Source: Paenibacillus lentus (GTDB lineage: Bacteria; Bacillota; Bacilli; Paenibacillales; Paenibacillaceae). Taken from it: a DNA stretch of 64,000 bases. The DNA is taken from positions 248,001 to 312,000 of the forward strand of contig NZ_CP034248.1 of the NCBI RefSeq assembly GCF_003931855.1. Reading direction: 5' to 3'. The notes under the pieces were generated by a model. The model was not told the origin of the DNA, ran no database searches, and worked only from the letters and a program-made list of their open reading frames with translations. The position numbers and the translations under genes are program-made. Of this stretch, positions 1-9,155 are shown piece by piece; position 1 is the stretch's first letter, and every line of letters starts with the position of its first letter.

Positions 1-647
1 CCAGGTACTACCTTTAAATATCCATTCTCATTAACTAGTTGATCATTAGTGTGATTTAGTGTATCGGTTGTGGCACTATTTTTCATAAATTTAAGAGCTA
101 TAGCTTCCCCATTACTCTTATTCACAGCAATTGCATAGGCATCTAACCCATGACCTGATGTGTACTGTGGGGTTAAGAAATCTTTAAAACTTACCTTATC
201 GAAATTGGCTGGTCTATCAGATTGTTGAATAAAAGTGATTTCTTTCAATTCCGTTACTTCTTGCTTCCTTCCATCAATTATGTTGATCACCGTATAGTTA
301 CCTTGGAATGTTAAATCCCCTTCTAACCCTGCGACACTTGGAGCATTGAGATGACCAACTTCTTCCTTCCCATTCGCTACAACAATTAGTTCCCCAAAAT
401 CAGTATTTGTTTGCGCCCTGAGAGTACCATCTTTATTCACTGAATCTAACACAATTATGTTGGAGAACTCGGTGTTTGGAAATTGAGTTTTGGACCCAGA
501 AGACTCTTCTTTACTTTGTGTACTGGCATCTATAAAACTACTAGCTGTCTTTGAACTTTCATAATTAACTCGGTTATTACAGCCTAAAAGAACACCAAAT
601 AACAACAATGAGGATAATACAGTACTGATTTATTAATTATAATTCAC
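1..647 (-). pseudogene. Lipoprotein gene with stop codons in the signal peptide (3' part beyond window)
   Basis: An open frame runs leftward off the window edge. It encodes a signal peptide ending in the lipobox LLGC followed by about 190 residues of a hydrophilic protein of no family I recognise. A GTG at 647 has a good ribosome site (GAGGGGGG, 652-660), but codons 5 and 6 are TAA TAA (630-635). They lie in the same frame as the hydrophobic segment ISTVLSSLLLFGVLLGC. The natural sequence at these codons was probably Lys-Lys, the usual basic start of a lipoprotein signal. Rescue from an ATC or other rare start just after the stops is possible but has no ribosome site. I read this as a recently inactivated lipoprotein gene; a sequencing error in an A/T-rich run is the alternative. 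Confidence 0.6.
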
Positions 648-823
648 TATTCCCCCCTCTTTCTCATGATTCTATCCCTATTAGATAAGTAATTCAAAAA
701 GAAGGGATCATTTAGATTACGCAAGAGAATATTCCCGGTAGATAACGGAAAAGATCCGTTATTAGGAGCATAGACTAATCCCATACCAGGGTTGGCCTAT
801 GCTTCTCAAATATAATCTTAAAC

Positions 824-1484
824 TTACCTGTTCCCTGGAATCTCCTGAATGATATCAGAATAAAGCGAAAGAGGGGTTATAAAGCCAGGAGATTCCTCTC
901 CTTCATAATAGCCCGTTATAGAAGTTCCATCTCCCAGTGCAACAAAAGATACCGGGTTGCCAAAGGGAGGACCTTAATACTGCTGCATCAAAGGCTCTCC
1001 ATAAAATTCAATGTTTCCTGCCTTATGTGAAAAAGTCGAACGTGGCCCAGATACAAATTGTGCAATAAGCTTCGTCTCTCCATCTTTAATTTCCACAAAT
1101 GAAGTAGTGTACTGATCATCAAATTTATACATGTCTGCTCTTCCTGATATAAAAACATACGCATGATTAGCTCCTGTTGGAAAACCTAATACTTTGAAAT
1201 CGGAAGTGATGGGCAAGGCAATGGCTGCTTTACGTGCAGCCTGCAAATTCTCCTGTTCAACTAGAGACGGATCGAATTCATATTCTGGCGAGTTGATAAA
1301 AACCATCTTGCGAACCGTTTCATATTGTACCTTGTAATCAAGTGCTTCGATGTGCACCGTACAGGGAATCATCAATTTGTGGATCGGCTGGTTTGACTTT
1401 AATCCAAGCGGTGCTTTAACCCCGTTAAATGATGATTTCTCGGATACATGCAATGTTAGTAGTATAATCTATCGAAAAATACAT
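824..1484 (-). pseudogene. Broken gene of unknown function with an in-frame stop
   Basis: The reading frame from about 1453 down to 974 ends with residues LMQQY and a TAA (974-976). The same frame then continues open for another 49 codons to TAA at 824-826 (from GPPFGNPVSF to QEIPGNR). This suggests one protein of about 210 aa split by a nonsense codon. The 5' end is also damaged. The frame has only a TTG start without a ribosome site. An ATG at 1484 with the upstream run AAAAGGGTG starts a different frame that stops after 19 codons, which suggests a frameshift near 1440-1455. The protein has no motif I recognise. It sits next to another disrupted gene, so this corner seems to be under relaxed selection. 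Confidence 0.5.
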
Positions 1485-1540
1485 TAACACCCTTTTCTAG
1501 GTAGTAGTAGACTTTTATTTATTATATGATAATATGGAGT

Positions 1541-1602
1541 TGGTAGATACTACCAGATATGTTAAAGTGGCCACTTTAATTAATTAAATGTTAATAGAGG
1601 TG
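1541..1602 (+). promoter_or_regulatory. Two palindromes and ribosome site upstream of the secreted protein gene
   Basis: A 15-nt inverted repeat, TGGTAG-ATA-CTACCA (1541-1555), is followed by a perfect 18-nt palindrome, TTAAAGTGG/CCACTTTAA (1562-1579), between the A/T-rich promoter-like stretch at 1515-1540 and the start codon. AGAGGTG (1596-1602) is the ribosome site for the ATG at 1609. The palindromes fit dimeric repressor operators; no regulator is encoded beside them. No gene is visible in the rest of 1485-1608. Confidence 0.45.
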
Positions 1603-1608
1603 AATTAA

Positions 1609-2364
1609 ATGAAAAAGTTATTCTTAATTAGCATGACGATTTTGATGTCATTTGCCGTTGCAACCTCAGCTTTCGCCGACAATAAAGCAATACTAAATAA
1701 CGAAGCAAAATATAAAGCAGATGTAGAACTTATAAAGTCAAAAATTACGTCAGTTCAAGAAGATACAATTGTTTACGACTCTATTATGAACAGTAGAATA
1801 AATCAAATCCAAGCATATGAACAAATGTGTAACAATAGCTCAGGCCAACTAATGGCTGCAAATGTTATTGATCCTAAATTGTCTTGCCGAGCAAGCTTAC
1901 TTGGAGGGGCTGGAGTTGCTCAATTAGCAGGATGGAAACATACAGGAAATCTTCTTACTCATTCTTTACAAAACAACCCTTCCACTATAACGGCCAATGT
2001 AGGAAATGCACTCTCTACAGACGTACAAAACTCAAAAGAGATGAAAAATATTATTAACAGTTTCAAAAAGAAACTTACGTCGAGTATTTCATACTATAGT
2101 GAAAACGGTAGTGTTTCCTTAACTAATGATAAAGATTTATATCTCGCCTTAAACAAAGTGAGCTATCTTATAGCTGCTGAAAAGGTTGGTAGTACCTGGA
2201 CTATCTACACTTGGGTAAATGATACTTATAATTTTGAGTATTGGAACTTTAGTTCTGCGCATAGTGATTTTGTAACAATAGTTAATAACTATGCAGCATT
2301 TTGCCAAGCTACTGGTGCAGTTGTACCCTATTCCATAAATATTTATTTTCAGGACACTAAATAA
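1609..2364 (+). CDS. Secreted protein of unknown function
   Basis: The 251-aa product starts with a classical signal peptide: MKK, a hydrophobic core to about residue 20, and a predicted cleavage after SAFA (residue 23). The mature part is hydrophilic and mixed helical. It has three cysteines (two in the first third, one near the C-terminus) that could form a disulfide, and a Trp/Tyr-rich C-terminal third (TWTIYTWVNDTYNFEYW). I recognise no family. The ATG is supported by AGAGGTG seven bases upstream. The gene stands alone between two upstream palindromes and a strong terminator, so it is probably its own transcription unit. An exported protein made in response to a specific signal is plausible, but its role is unknown. 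Confidence 0.8.
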   Translation: MKKLFLISMTILMSFAVATSAFADNKAILNNEAKYKADVELIKSKITSVQEDTIVYDSIMNSRINQIQAYEQMCNNSSGQLMAANVIDPKLSCRASLLGGAGVAQLAGWKHTGNLLTHSLQNNPSTITANVGNALSTDVQNSKEMKNIINSFKKKLTSSISYYSENGSVSLTNDKDLYLALNKVSYLIAAEKVGSTWTIYTWVNDTYNFEYWNFSSAHSDFVTIVNNYAAFCQATGAVVPYSINIYFQDTK

Positions 2365-2370
2365 TTTTAT

Positions 2371-2400
2371 AATTGACTACGGTAATTACCGTAGTCAATT
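2371..2400 (+). terminator. Perfect 30-nt palindrome, intrinsic terminator
   Basis: AATTGACTACGGTAA is followed directly by its exact reverse complement and then by GTTATTTAT, seven bases after the stop codon of the secreted protein gene. The A/T-rich ends let it work in both directions. Confidence 0.75.
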
Positions 2401-2455
2401 GTTATTTATAATATATAATTACATTATATTCAAATAGGTCTGGGAGGGAATTTCT

Positions 2456-2920
2456 TTGAAAAAGAAAACTTGGTTGTCCGTATCCATTATATTTTCAATT
2501 ATATCTGCAATCGCTTCATTTCAGATGAGATTATCTACATTCGATGTAAGAAGAATGGAACTAGAGTCAAGTATAGAATTCGATAATGCTACAGCGCTTG
2601 CCTTGGATGCTATATTTTTTCCTTTCATGATACTAACTATTCATCTAGTCTGTCATATTATAATTGTATTACTTAGTGTTACTTCTATAAAATATCGAAA
2701 TAACAACATTAATTTCAGTTCAATCTTTAATTTCACAAAAAACCTTTCAATTAATGTGTTGATGATATTAGCAGCAATTATTGCAATTTATTTTGTAATT
2801 TTATCTTTTATAAATCCATATTACCCCTTTTGGAGTAAATTGGTTGTATTGATTACGATATTTGTATACTATATTTGGTTGCTTCAAATAATAAAAGAGA
2901 GAACTGCTTCAAAAGCATAG
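2456..2920 (+). CDS. Small membrane protein, four predicted helices
   Basis: The 154-aa protein is strongly hydrophobic. Its membrane segments lie at about residues 7-24, 48-75, 96-118 and 124-146. A short polar loop (RLSTFDVRRMELESSIEFDNA) follows the first helix and a second one carries KYRNNN. It starts with TTG, which is placed well by GGGAGGG (2441-2447); no ATG fits better. I recognise no family. The gene is monocistronic, followed by a long hairpin at 2965-3012, and is notably A/T-rich, like the secreted protein gene before it. Confidence 0.7.
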   Translation: MKKKTWLSVSIIFSIISAIASFQMRLSTFDVRRMELESSIEFDNATALALDAIFFPFMILTIHLVCHIIIVLLSVTSIKYRNNNINFSSIFNFTKNLSINVLMILAAIIAIYFVILSFINPYYPFWSKLVVLITIFVYYIWLLQIIKERTASKA

Positions 2921-2964
2921 TTTATGCCAAAATTAATCTTAATCCTGATGATGAGGTTAAGATT

Positions 2965-3012
2965 AAAACCTTACCCAAAAATTCCAATTTCACAGTGTTT
3001 GGGTAAGGTTTT
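2965..3012 (+). terminator. Intrinsic terminator hairpin
   Basis: AAAACCTTACCCAAA (2965-2979) pairs with TTTGGGTAAGGTTTT (2998-3012), a 15-bp perfect stem with an 18-nt loop. It lies 45 bases after the membrane protein gene. Confidence 0.7.
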
Positions 3013-3117
3013 AATTAGTGAACTGATGAAAAATCAATAATAAAGATTCAGCCTTAGAGAGGTGCTGATACAATCTTGTCATACCTTATTTACCTAGTTC
3101 TAGTCACCCCCACCCCA

Positions 3118-3145
3118 ACAAAAAACGCCACCTCAAGGGCGGCGC
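3118..3145 (-). terminator. Terminator of the P-loop kinase gene
   Basis: Read leftward, CGCCGCC-CTTGA-GGTGGCG is followed by TTTTTTG just after the kinase stop codon. This is a typical GC-rich stem with a U-run. Confidence 0.7.
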
Positions 3146-3159
3146 TTTTATCCAACTGC

Positions 3160-3756
3160 TTAACGGTTAGATGCCTTCACAAACTCATACACAGACTCAA
3201 CTTTGTCCTTCGTTAAGTCGCCACTGTTATCAAATACGAGGATCGACGATTTCGGGATATCCCAGTTAACTTCAGGAACAAACTGAACACGTTGCTTGAA
3301 ATCGTCCCAGTGCTCCAGCTTCCAGGTATCGCGCTCGGTTTGACGATCGATGATGCGTTGTTTCTGCGTTTCCATATCGCTTAACGTGACGACGATTACT
3401 TTCACGTCAACCTCGTTTTTCGTAAGACCCGCTGCGGAGATAACGTCTTCGATCCATTGCTTGTTCTTTAATTCGGCCGTAAAGGGAGAGATCATGAACA
3501 CGTTCTGCCCTGCGGCCAGATTCTCGATACAAATATCCTTGGTTGTGTCGTACTCTAGATCGCGGAGATGTTTCTTATAGAAATCGGAGTCACGGTCGTT
3601 CACGTCCAAGCCGTTCATCTCCAAAATTTTCTCAACGAATCTACCGCCTACGGTATCCCGATCCAGAAAAGCCGCCGGAATCCGGTCAGCGATCTTGCGG
3701 GCCACTGTAGTTTTTCCTGTACCAGCTACCCCTACAAAAAAAACAAGCTTTTGCAC
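3160..3756 (-). CDS. AAA/P-loop kinase-like ATPase
   Basis: The 198-aa protein opens with a Walker A motif, GVAGTGKTT (residues 9-17), directly after a hydrophobic strand. This is the pattern of small P-loop kinases such as the AAA_33, zeta-toxin-like and gluconate/adenylylsulfate kinase groups. A DRDT motif near residue 32 fits the substrate or magnesium position. A basic stretch (QKQRIIDRQTERD, about 131-143) resembles the mobile lid that carries arginines. The substrate cannot be told from the sequence. It starts at GTG with a ribosome site AGGGGGA around 3765, and has its own terminator. It is separate from the large operon that begins on the same strand at 18.3 kb. Confidence 0.75.
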   Translation of the reverse strand: MQKLVFFVGVAGTGKTTVARKIADRIPAAFLDRDTVGGRFVEKILEMNGLDVNDRDSDFYKKHLRDLEYDTTKDICIENLAAGQNVFMISPFTAELKNKQWIEDVISAAGLTKNEVDVKVIVVTLSDMETQKQRIIDRQTERDTWKLEHWDDFKQRVQFVPEVNWDIPKSSILVFDNSGDLTKDKVESVYEFVKASNR

Positions 3757-3928
3757 TCCAAGTCCCCCTAACTTTTAGATAAAAACAGTGTACCATTGCT
3801 CAGTTATAGAGACAACGGCTTGAGGCACTGGATTTGTCCTCTACACGTTATTCCTAAGTCGCTTCGCGAATTCTCTATTCCTTTACGTCAGGCTGATTTG
3901 CAACATCTATAAGACAGATTTACCCAGA

Positions 3929-6900
3929 CTAAGGCTGAGCCGCATCAGACTGCGGCTGTGCTGGCTCCATCTGGCTGTTCTGTCCCGCCTTGGCCTCCGC
4001 TTCCTCGCGGGTAATGACCGTATATTGCTGGTCGCCTACCTTGATTACGCTGCCCACAGGAACGCTTACCTTCTGGCCTAGAGAGACTGTAACTCGGGAA
4101 GAATAAACAAGCTTCGTCTCGCCATTAGTCTTGCCGTCCGAGACATCGTTTGAAGCCTCTTCCGGTTGTGTTGCATTCGGATCACCTGCCTGGCCGTTCC
4201 CCGATGCATCCGTTGCCGATGCCCCGGCTTGGCCGCTTGTTCCAGAACCTTGACTAGCTTGATCAGTTGAGCTACCCTGGCCGCTTTGCGGAGCCTGTGC
4301 CCCTTGTCCTCCAGTGTTCCCAGCAGAGCCGTCCGTTGTTCCCGCCGATTCTCCAGAGCCTGCTGCACCACTCGCAGTTGTACCGCTGCCAGTTCCTCCG
4401 TTCGTCGCCGAGCCAGCGCTGCCTGCTGCCGAACCACCAGAGCCACTAGTGCCGTCAGAACCGCTCGTTCCGGCTCCCTCTGCTCCGCTTCCATCACCAT
4501 CGCTGCTAGAATCCGCCTCGCCAGCCCCACTGCTCGCCCCATTTCCAACTGAATCTCCGGCAGTTCCGGTTCCGTCTGCACAGTACGCGTCGAATTTCAA
4601 ATTCGCAAACTGCTGAACAGTTTGATCCGGTGCTTCGATCGAGATTGCTGCGGGATCAAACGTTTTGCATTTCTCTGCCCCAGCAAAAAGAAGCACCAGC
4701 GAAGTCGTCTCCTCGCCATCGGCGTCGGTCACATTGTCAGCATACACGAGCACTTCGGGCTCCGTAACCGCAGCTGGCGGAGAAGCAGCCTCCGTCGGCG
4801 GTTTGGCTCCGCCAAGCATACCTTGCTGCTGCATGACGATTAAAATACCTGCAATGATCACAAGACCAGCCAGCAGAATAATTGCGCTCATTCTCACTTT
4901 TTTCCCGTTCTGTGCCAGAAATCGCTTGAATGGCGAAGACAGCTCCAGGCGTATTTTAGCGAATACTGCAGCCAACGGCGCTCCCGCTTTATCGAAATAG
5001 CGGGTTCGGTAATCTCTGTTCTTGAAGGCGGTCCGGTCATGCGTTTTGAAATAATTCAGCAGCGCTGCCGTGTAACTAGGAACGATTCCTCGGGCGTGAG
5101 CAAACAGCGGCTGTCCCTGCGACCAGAGCATGAACTCGTAGATCGTCTCCAGATCCTTGGTATTCCTCTGTAAGTAATCCAGCAGCCCCTTGTAATCCAC
5201 CTGCCCGGATTTCGAGTCGTAAAAAGCCAGCACGATTTTACCGAAATGGGCCGGTTCTATCGAGGATTGCAGCCATTTCCGCCCCAGCTTCTGCATCTGT
5301 TCCACGTCAGCCGAAGGTAAACCATCGAAGATATTCTCCGAAGCATCACGTTGGGCAAACCACTCGTACAACGCTTGCAGCATATCGACATGATTGCGCT
5401 GCCTGCCCTCAAACAACAAGCCGGCAAAAGCATCCGGTCTAGCTAAAAATTCGGCCGCGACGATCTGCTCGCGAGTCAGCTTGTCCAGCTCCAGCTCATC
5501 CAGCAGCACCCGCTTGGCCGTGAGCGATAGGTTCTCCGCCAGCTCGGAATCGGCCAAGGTCATGCCGCGATCCGTCACCGGAGTTCTTCCCCATTTGCGG
5601 AGGTTGTCCAATACCATGTGTACTGCCGGTAGCAATGGCTGCTCCTTCCGCAGCTTGTCCGCTAGAGCCGAGACCGCGTATTCCTTGAAGGCGGCATTGC
5701 GCAGCACCCCCGGATGAGCGACGACCCAGCTATGCACCACGTTCAGCACTTCCCGCGCTCCGCGCGCTTCTTCGAGTTTTGTTAGAATATAGGGCTCGAA
5801 TAACGAACTTTCCAAATCGCTGTTTTTTAGGACGAGGTCAAAAAAAGTCTTGCTGAGCTCAGGCTGACTCTCAACCAGGCCATACAACGAGCGAGCCAGT
5901 TCGGGCTTGTCTCCCACGAGCGCATTACCAATCGCATAAATCAAATAATTGATCAGCTTGATCCCGTAACTTCTGCTGTCTAGGCGGTAATAATCCCTGA
6001 AGCACTCCACAACAGCCAGATCGGGTACATTCCGCTGCTTCACGGCATCGAATTCCCGGTCAAAGGACGCAAGGAATATATCATTTAACCTTATTCTGGA
6101 CTCAAGTGCGCCTGCAGGCTCCAAATAGCTCAGCAAGCCTCGCAACACGGTCATTTTATGAACTTCATATAAGTCCCAGTTCCCTGCTTCAATCTGAAAA
6201 AACACAGACAGCTCATGGTAGCTGGATAGCAGCAGGCGCCTTTGCGGCTCCATTCCCGTCAGCATTTCATCCGCGAAGCGGTGGAATTCCTCCAGCCGAC
6301 TCAGATCTCCTATCGCCTTCCAAACCATGTCAAGATACGGCTGTCTTCCTTCATCCAGCTCATCCTGCGGCACGCGGCCGCTAGCAAGATCGAACACATA
6401 ATCCTTCTCGATCTCCCGATCATTCGGACGTAGACTGCCACGCTCCACAAATTGCAGGTGAATAAACTTGCGGCTCTGCGGCTCCTTCACATAGGTAATG
6501 AAGCCGAGGCGGCGGCGCAGCTCAAACGGCAAGCAGGCAAACAGCACCTGAAGCAGCGCCGAAGCCGCTTCCGAAATTTGCTCTTCCGGCACGTCCAGGG
6601 CCACATAGACCTTCTTCCGCCCTTCGCCGGCAGCAGTCATGACCGCGAACAGCAACCTTTTGAAGGTCTTCTCGTCAAGCTTCAGCTCATGCAGCAGCTT
6701 CTCGGCCATCAGGCGTGGAAGACCCTCCTGTGCATAACGTGGGTTCTGCGGAATGTGCTCAAGCTCCGGCAGCTGCCGGCCGATCTCCGGGACGTATTTC
6801 TCCGCGAAAGCCGCTTCAAGATAGTCGCGATAATGGGTGACGATTTCATCCTGGCGCGCAGCCGGAATGATATAGTTATGCGTCAGAAAGGCGCTGCGCA

Positions 6901-7198
6901 GGCCGGTAAAATCAGCCGACTGATACACACTGCGGCCCAGCACCGTATCGCCGCCCTCCGTATGGAACAGATGGATTGCCGGCGGATAGCTGGCATCATT
7001 CTTCTCTCCCCGGGCAACAAGCTCCGCGGGCGCATCATAACCGCAGAACGGATGCAGCTGCTTTTTGATAAAAACCGCATCCAGCCCATCCGAAACCGCC
7101 ACGGTATCAAAGCCTTCCGTCGCCCGAAAAATCCCGCTGCGCTCCCGGGTGTAAATCTGCTGCTGAATCAAGTCAGGGGATGATCGCTTCATACTCAA
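3929..7198 (-). CDS. GTPase-associated protein (GAP1-like), membrane-anchored
   Basis: This 1089-aa protein is the last gene of the leftward operon and overlaps the GTPase gene by ATGA, so the two are translationally coupled. The first ~300 residues match the plan of the 'GTPase-associated protein 1' N-terminal region found beside TRAFAC GTPases in bacterial conflict-type clusters (recalled family, not searched). The middle (300-760) is long and helical. One strong membrane helix lies at about 767-790 (AIILLAGLVIIAGILIVM). Beyond it come a short folded stretch, then 120-150 residues of almost pure Gly/Ser/Ala/Thr/Asp (around 865-1010), and a small final module (LVYSSRVTVSLGQKVSVPVGSVIKVGDQQ). 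The likely topology is cytoplasmic N-terminus and external Gly/Ser stalk. The exact biochemical role is unknown; it may regulate or act downstream of the GTPase. Confidence 0.65.
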   Translation of the reverse strand: MSMKRSSPDLIQQQIYTRERSGIFRATEGFDTVAVSDGLDAVFIKKQLHPFCGYDAPAELVARGEKNDASYPPAIHLFHTEGGDTVLGRSVYQSADFTGLRSAFLTHNYIIPAARQDEIVTHYRDYLEAAFAEKYVPEIGRQLPELEHIPQNPRYAQEGLPRLMAEKLLHELKLDEKTFKRLLFAVMTAAGEGRKKVYVALDVPEEQISEAASALLQVLFACLPFELRRRLGFITYVKEPQSRKFIHLQFVERGSLRPNDREIEKDYVFDLASGRVPQDELDEGRQPYLDMVWKAIGDLSRLEEFHRFADEMLTGMEPQRRLLLSSYHELSVFFQIEAGNWDLYEVHKMTVLRGLLSYLEPAGALESRIRLNDIFLASFDREFDAVKQRNVPDLAVVECFRDYYRLDSRSYGIKLINYLIYAIGNALVGDKPELARSLYGLVESQPELSKTFFDLVLKNSDLESSLFEPYILTKLEEARGAREVLNVVHSWVVAHPGVLRNAAFKEYAVSALADKLRKEQPLLPAVHMVLDNLRKWGRTPVTDRGMTLADSELAENLSLTAKRVLLDELELDKLTREQIVAAEFLARPDAFAGLLFEGRQRNHVDMLQALYEWFAQRDASENIFDGLPSADVEQMQKLGRKWLQSSIEPAHFGKIVLAFYDSKSGQVDYKGLLDYLQRNTKDLETIYEFMLWSQGQPLFAHARGIVPSYTAALLNYFKTHDRTAFKNRDYRTRYFDKAGAPLAAVFAKIRLELSSPFKRFLAQNGKKVRMSAIILLAGLVIIAGILIVMQQQGMLGGAKPPTEAASPPAAVTEPEVLVYADNVTDADGEETTSLVLLFAGAEKCKTFDPAAISIEAPDQTVQQFANLKFDAYCADGTGTAGDSVGNGASSGAGEADSSSDGDGSGAEGAGTSGSDGTSGSGGSAAGSAGSATNGGTGSGTTASGAAGSGESAGTTDGSAGNTGGQGAQAPQSGQGSSTDQASQGSGTSGQAGASATDASGNGQAGDPNATQPEEASNDVSDGKTNGETKLVYSSRVTVSLGQKVSVPVGSVIKVGDQQYTVITREEAEAKAGQNSQMEPAQPQSDAAQP

Positions 7199-8457
7199 GA
7201 CATCTCTCTCCCCTCAATATAATTCAGCTTATATAGCAGCCAAATGAACGGTTCGTCCACACGAATCGGCTGCACCACATCCTGCAGCTTCTGATCAACT
7301 GGATTGCTGCCCAGCGCAGATACCGCAAAATATCCAGTGTCCTTAAAATACACGTCCATGGTGCCCTTGAACGGCCGATCAACCTTCTCAATAAATCGGC
7401 GGATTTCCCCATCGATGTTCTCGAACTCCGTCAAATTGAAATATTTGCGATGCACTGCATTATTAAAAATATTGCTGTTTGACTTGATGTACTCGCCCTC
7501 TTCATCCTTCAAAGCATGCAGCATATCGCTCTTGGTCAGCACAACGGCCGTCGGAATATCCGTCTTGCCTTGATCCTCATAAGCGATGAAATCTCCAAAC
7601 ATCGTCAGCACGACGTCCCGTGGCTCATCATACTGCGACACCAAATCGCCCGGCTTGTCGCCGACATTGATCCGAATCTTCTCCCGAATCGAACGGATTT
7701 GCAGCGGATCGACCATGAACAGCAGCCCGGAGGAATTTTTAATATGCTGTCCCTGCAGGCCCAAATAGTCCTGATCGACCATGCCCTCCCCGGCAACATC
7801 GAAGAATACCAGCGTCAGTGGCGGCTTGGACTCATCCTTGAACACGAATTGAAAAATAAACGGCTCTTGCATTTTCTCCTTCTGCGTCGAGGCCAAGAGA
7901 TCACCGCGCTCAAACAGCGGCTCCTCGTACATCGTGCGGAATTTGCGGCTGATCTCCGCATTCAGCGGCATGCAGGCCGCGTCGAAATGATCGGCTGTCG
8001 TATTTTGCAATGTATGGATCAATGAGGTCATATACACGGATTTCCCGACTTGGGAAGCGCCAACGATCGATATAATGTTGCTCGGCACTTTTCCCGCCGT
8101 CACAGGCAGCTCATTATGGCAATGCGGGCACAGTCTGCGCCGGGTCACCTCGCCATAGCGGTCATTTAGCCCAATCAGGACATGATCGGAATAGATCAAA
8201 TGCTCTGGCGGAACATCATGGGGACGCAGCACCGCTTCCATGTCATAGACGACATCCAGTCCAAACCGTTCGCGGTATCTATTTAACACTTCATCCTCAC
8301 CGAGCGCATAATCTTCATCATCCTCACGATAATGGGTCGCGCGAAAAACAACCTCACCCGGCGTGAACTTACTAAAGCAATAAGGGCAGACAATATCATA
8401 AAATAACGGCCGCGGCTCGGCCTGCGGTTTCCTCTTGAACAAATCAAACAAGCCCAT
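7195..8457 (-). CDS. TRAFAC-type GTPase with N-terminal zinc ribbon
   Basis: The 420-aa protein carries a split zinc ribbon, CPYC (24-27) and CPHC (110-113), then a GTPase domain. The P-loop is GASQVGKS (133-140), the Walker B/G3 motif DVAGEG (220-225), and the G4-like base-specificity motif TKSD (308-311, in place of NKxD). The family resembles the 'double-GTPase' group that travels with GAP1 proteins. It has no membrane segment, so it should be cytoplasmic. The start at 8457 has GAGGAGG nine bases upstream. Its stop overlaps the start of the next gene. Inference: it is the switch of the cassette and couples nucleotide state to the membrane-anchored partner encoded next. Confidence 0.75.
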   Translation of the reverse strand: MGLFDLFKRKPQAEPRPLFYDIVCPYCFSKFTPGEVVFRATHYREDDEDYALGEDEVLNRYRERFGLDVVYDMEAVLRPHDVPPEHLIYSDHVLIGLNDRYGEVTRRRLCPHCHNELPVTAGKVPSNIISIVGASQVGKSVYMTSLIHTLQNTTADHFDAACMPLNAEISRKFRTMYEEPLFERGDLLASTQKEKMQEPFIFQFVFKDESKPPLTLVFFDVAGEGMVDQDYLGLQGQHIKNSSGLLFMVDPLQIRSIREKIRINVGDKPGDLVSQYDEPRDVVLTMFGDFIAYEDQGKTDIPTAVVLTKSDMLHALKDEEGEYIKSNSNIFNNAVHRKYFNLTEFENIDGEIRRFIEKVDRPFKGTMDVYFKDTGYFAVSALGSNPVDQKLQDVVQPIRVDEPFIWLLYKLNYIEGREMS

Positions 8458-8485
8458 CGTTCATTCCTCCTCGCTTACAGTGTAT

Positions 8486-9136
8486 CTATTCCGGGATCAA
8501 CTCATAGAATCGGCCATATTTGCGACCATCCGTAAAGAACAGCCGCACATAATCGTTCTTGCCGACCTCGATCACGGGCAATGTGCTTCTACCCGCCGGA
8601 AAGTCCCGGAGAAAAGGGTACACTGTTCCATCTTCGATACTGGCCGGATAACTGTCCTGTTTTTTCACATAGCATAACGCATCCTTAGGAACCTCTACCT
8701 CAGCCAGCACCGATATTTGCACCGTCTTATATTTACGCAGCAAACTGCTCTTCTGGCGGATCGAGTAACGAATTTTCGCCCTTCCTGTACTGATCTCCAC
8801 CATATTCTCCGCTCCCGGCTGCCGAATGAGCAGCTTCTCCCCGTTCTCTATAATGCAGGCGTAAACGGTATACAGCACGAGACCGACCTTGTCGATTCGG
8901 TCGCGATAACCGCCCGCGGCTTTATACTCCTCACGGGTATATAGCTTCAGCCCCTCGGTGGAGGAGGTAATCTCGTCCTGCCCCCCGTACGATCCTCGAT
9001 CAGCCGACCTTTCGTCGATATAGACCGCCTGTATGCCATCAGGCCACTGCCAACGGAGCAGACAATGATCCTCATCCAGCTTATAGCTCAGTCCTGTGAT
9101 GAGCGGCAAGCCGTCCTCTGCTTCGATAAAACGCAT
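8486..9136 (-). CDS. Unknown conserved-looking cassette protein, probably beta-rich
   Basis: The 216-aa protein has no signal peptide, membrane segment or catalytic motif I can name. Alternating hydrophobic and polar residues (YKLDEDHCLLRWQWPDG; KVGLVLYTVYACI; YVRLFFTDGRKYGRFYELI) suggest one or two beta-sandwich domains, perhaps fibronectin-like. It lies between the membrane VWA gene and the GTPase gene with gaps of 19 and 28 bases. An AAGGGGG ribosome site supports the ATG at 9136. Its place in the operon implies a structural or adaptor part of the same assembly. Confidence 0.65.
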   Translation of the reverse strand: MRFIEAEDGLPLITGLSYKLDEDHCLLRWQWPDGIQAVYIDERSADRGSYGGQDEITSSTEGLKLYTREEYKAAGGYRDRIDKVGLVLYTVYACIIENGEKLLIRQPGAENMVEISTGRAKIRYSIRQKSSLLRKYKTVQISVLAEVEVPKDALCYVKKQDSYPASIEDGTVYPFLRDFPAGRSTLPVIEVGKNDYVRLFFTDGRKYGRFYELIPE

Positions 9137-9155
9137 TGCTATGCCCCCTTATGCC

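Noticed and set aside
4078-4616. Long frames on both strands within the Gly/Ser/Ala-rich tail of the 1089-aa protein
   Set aside because: They are shadows of low-complexity coding sequence; no ribosome sites, and their composition mirrors the repeat.
6452-7183. 243-codon forward frame opposite the GTPase-associated protein gene
   Set aside because: It is antisense to a well-supported gene, has no ribosome site and no recognisable domain.
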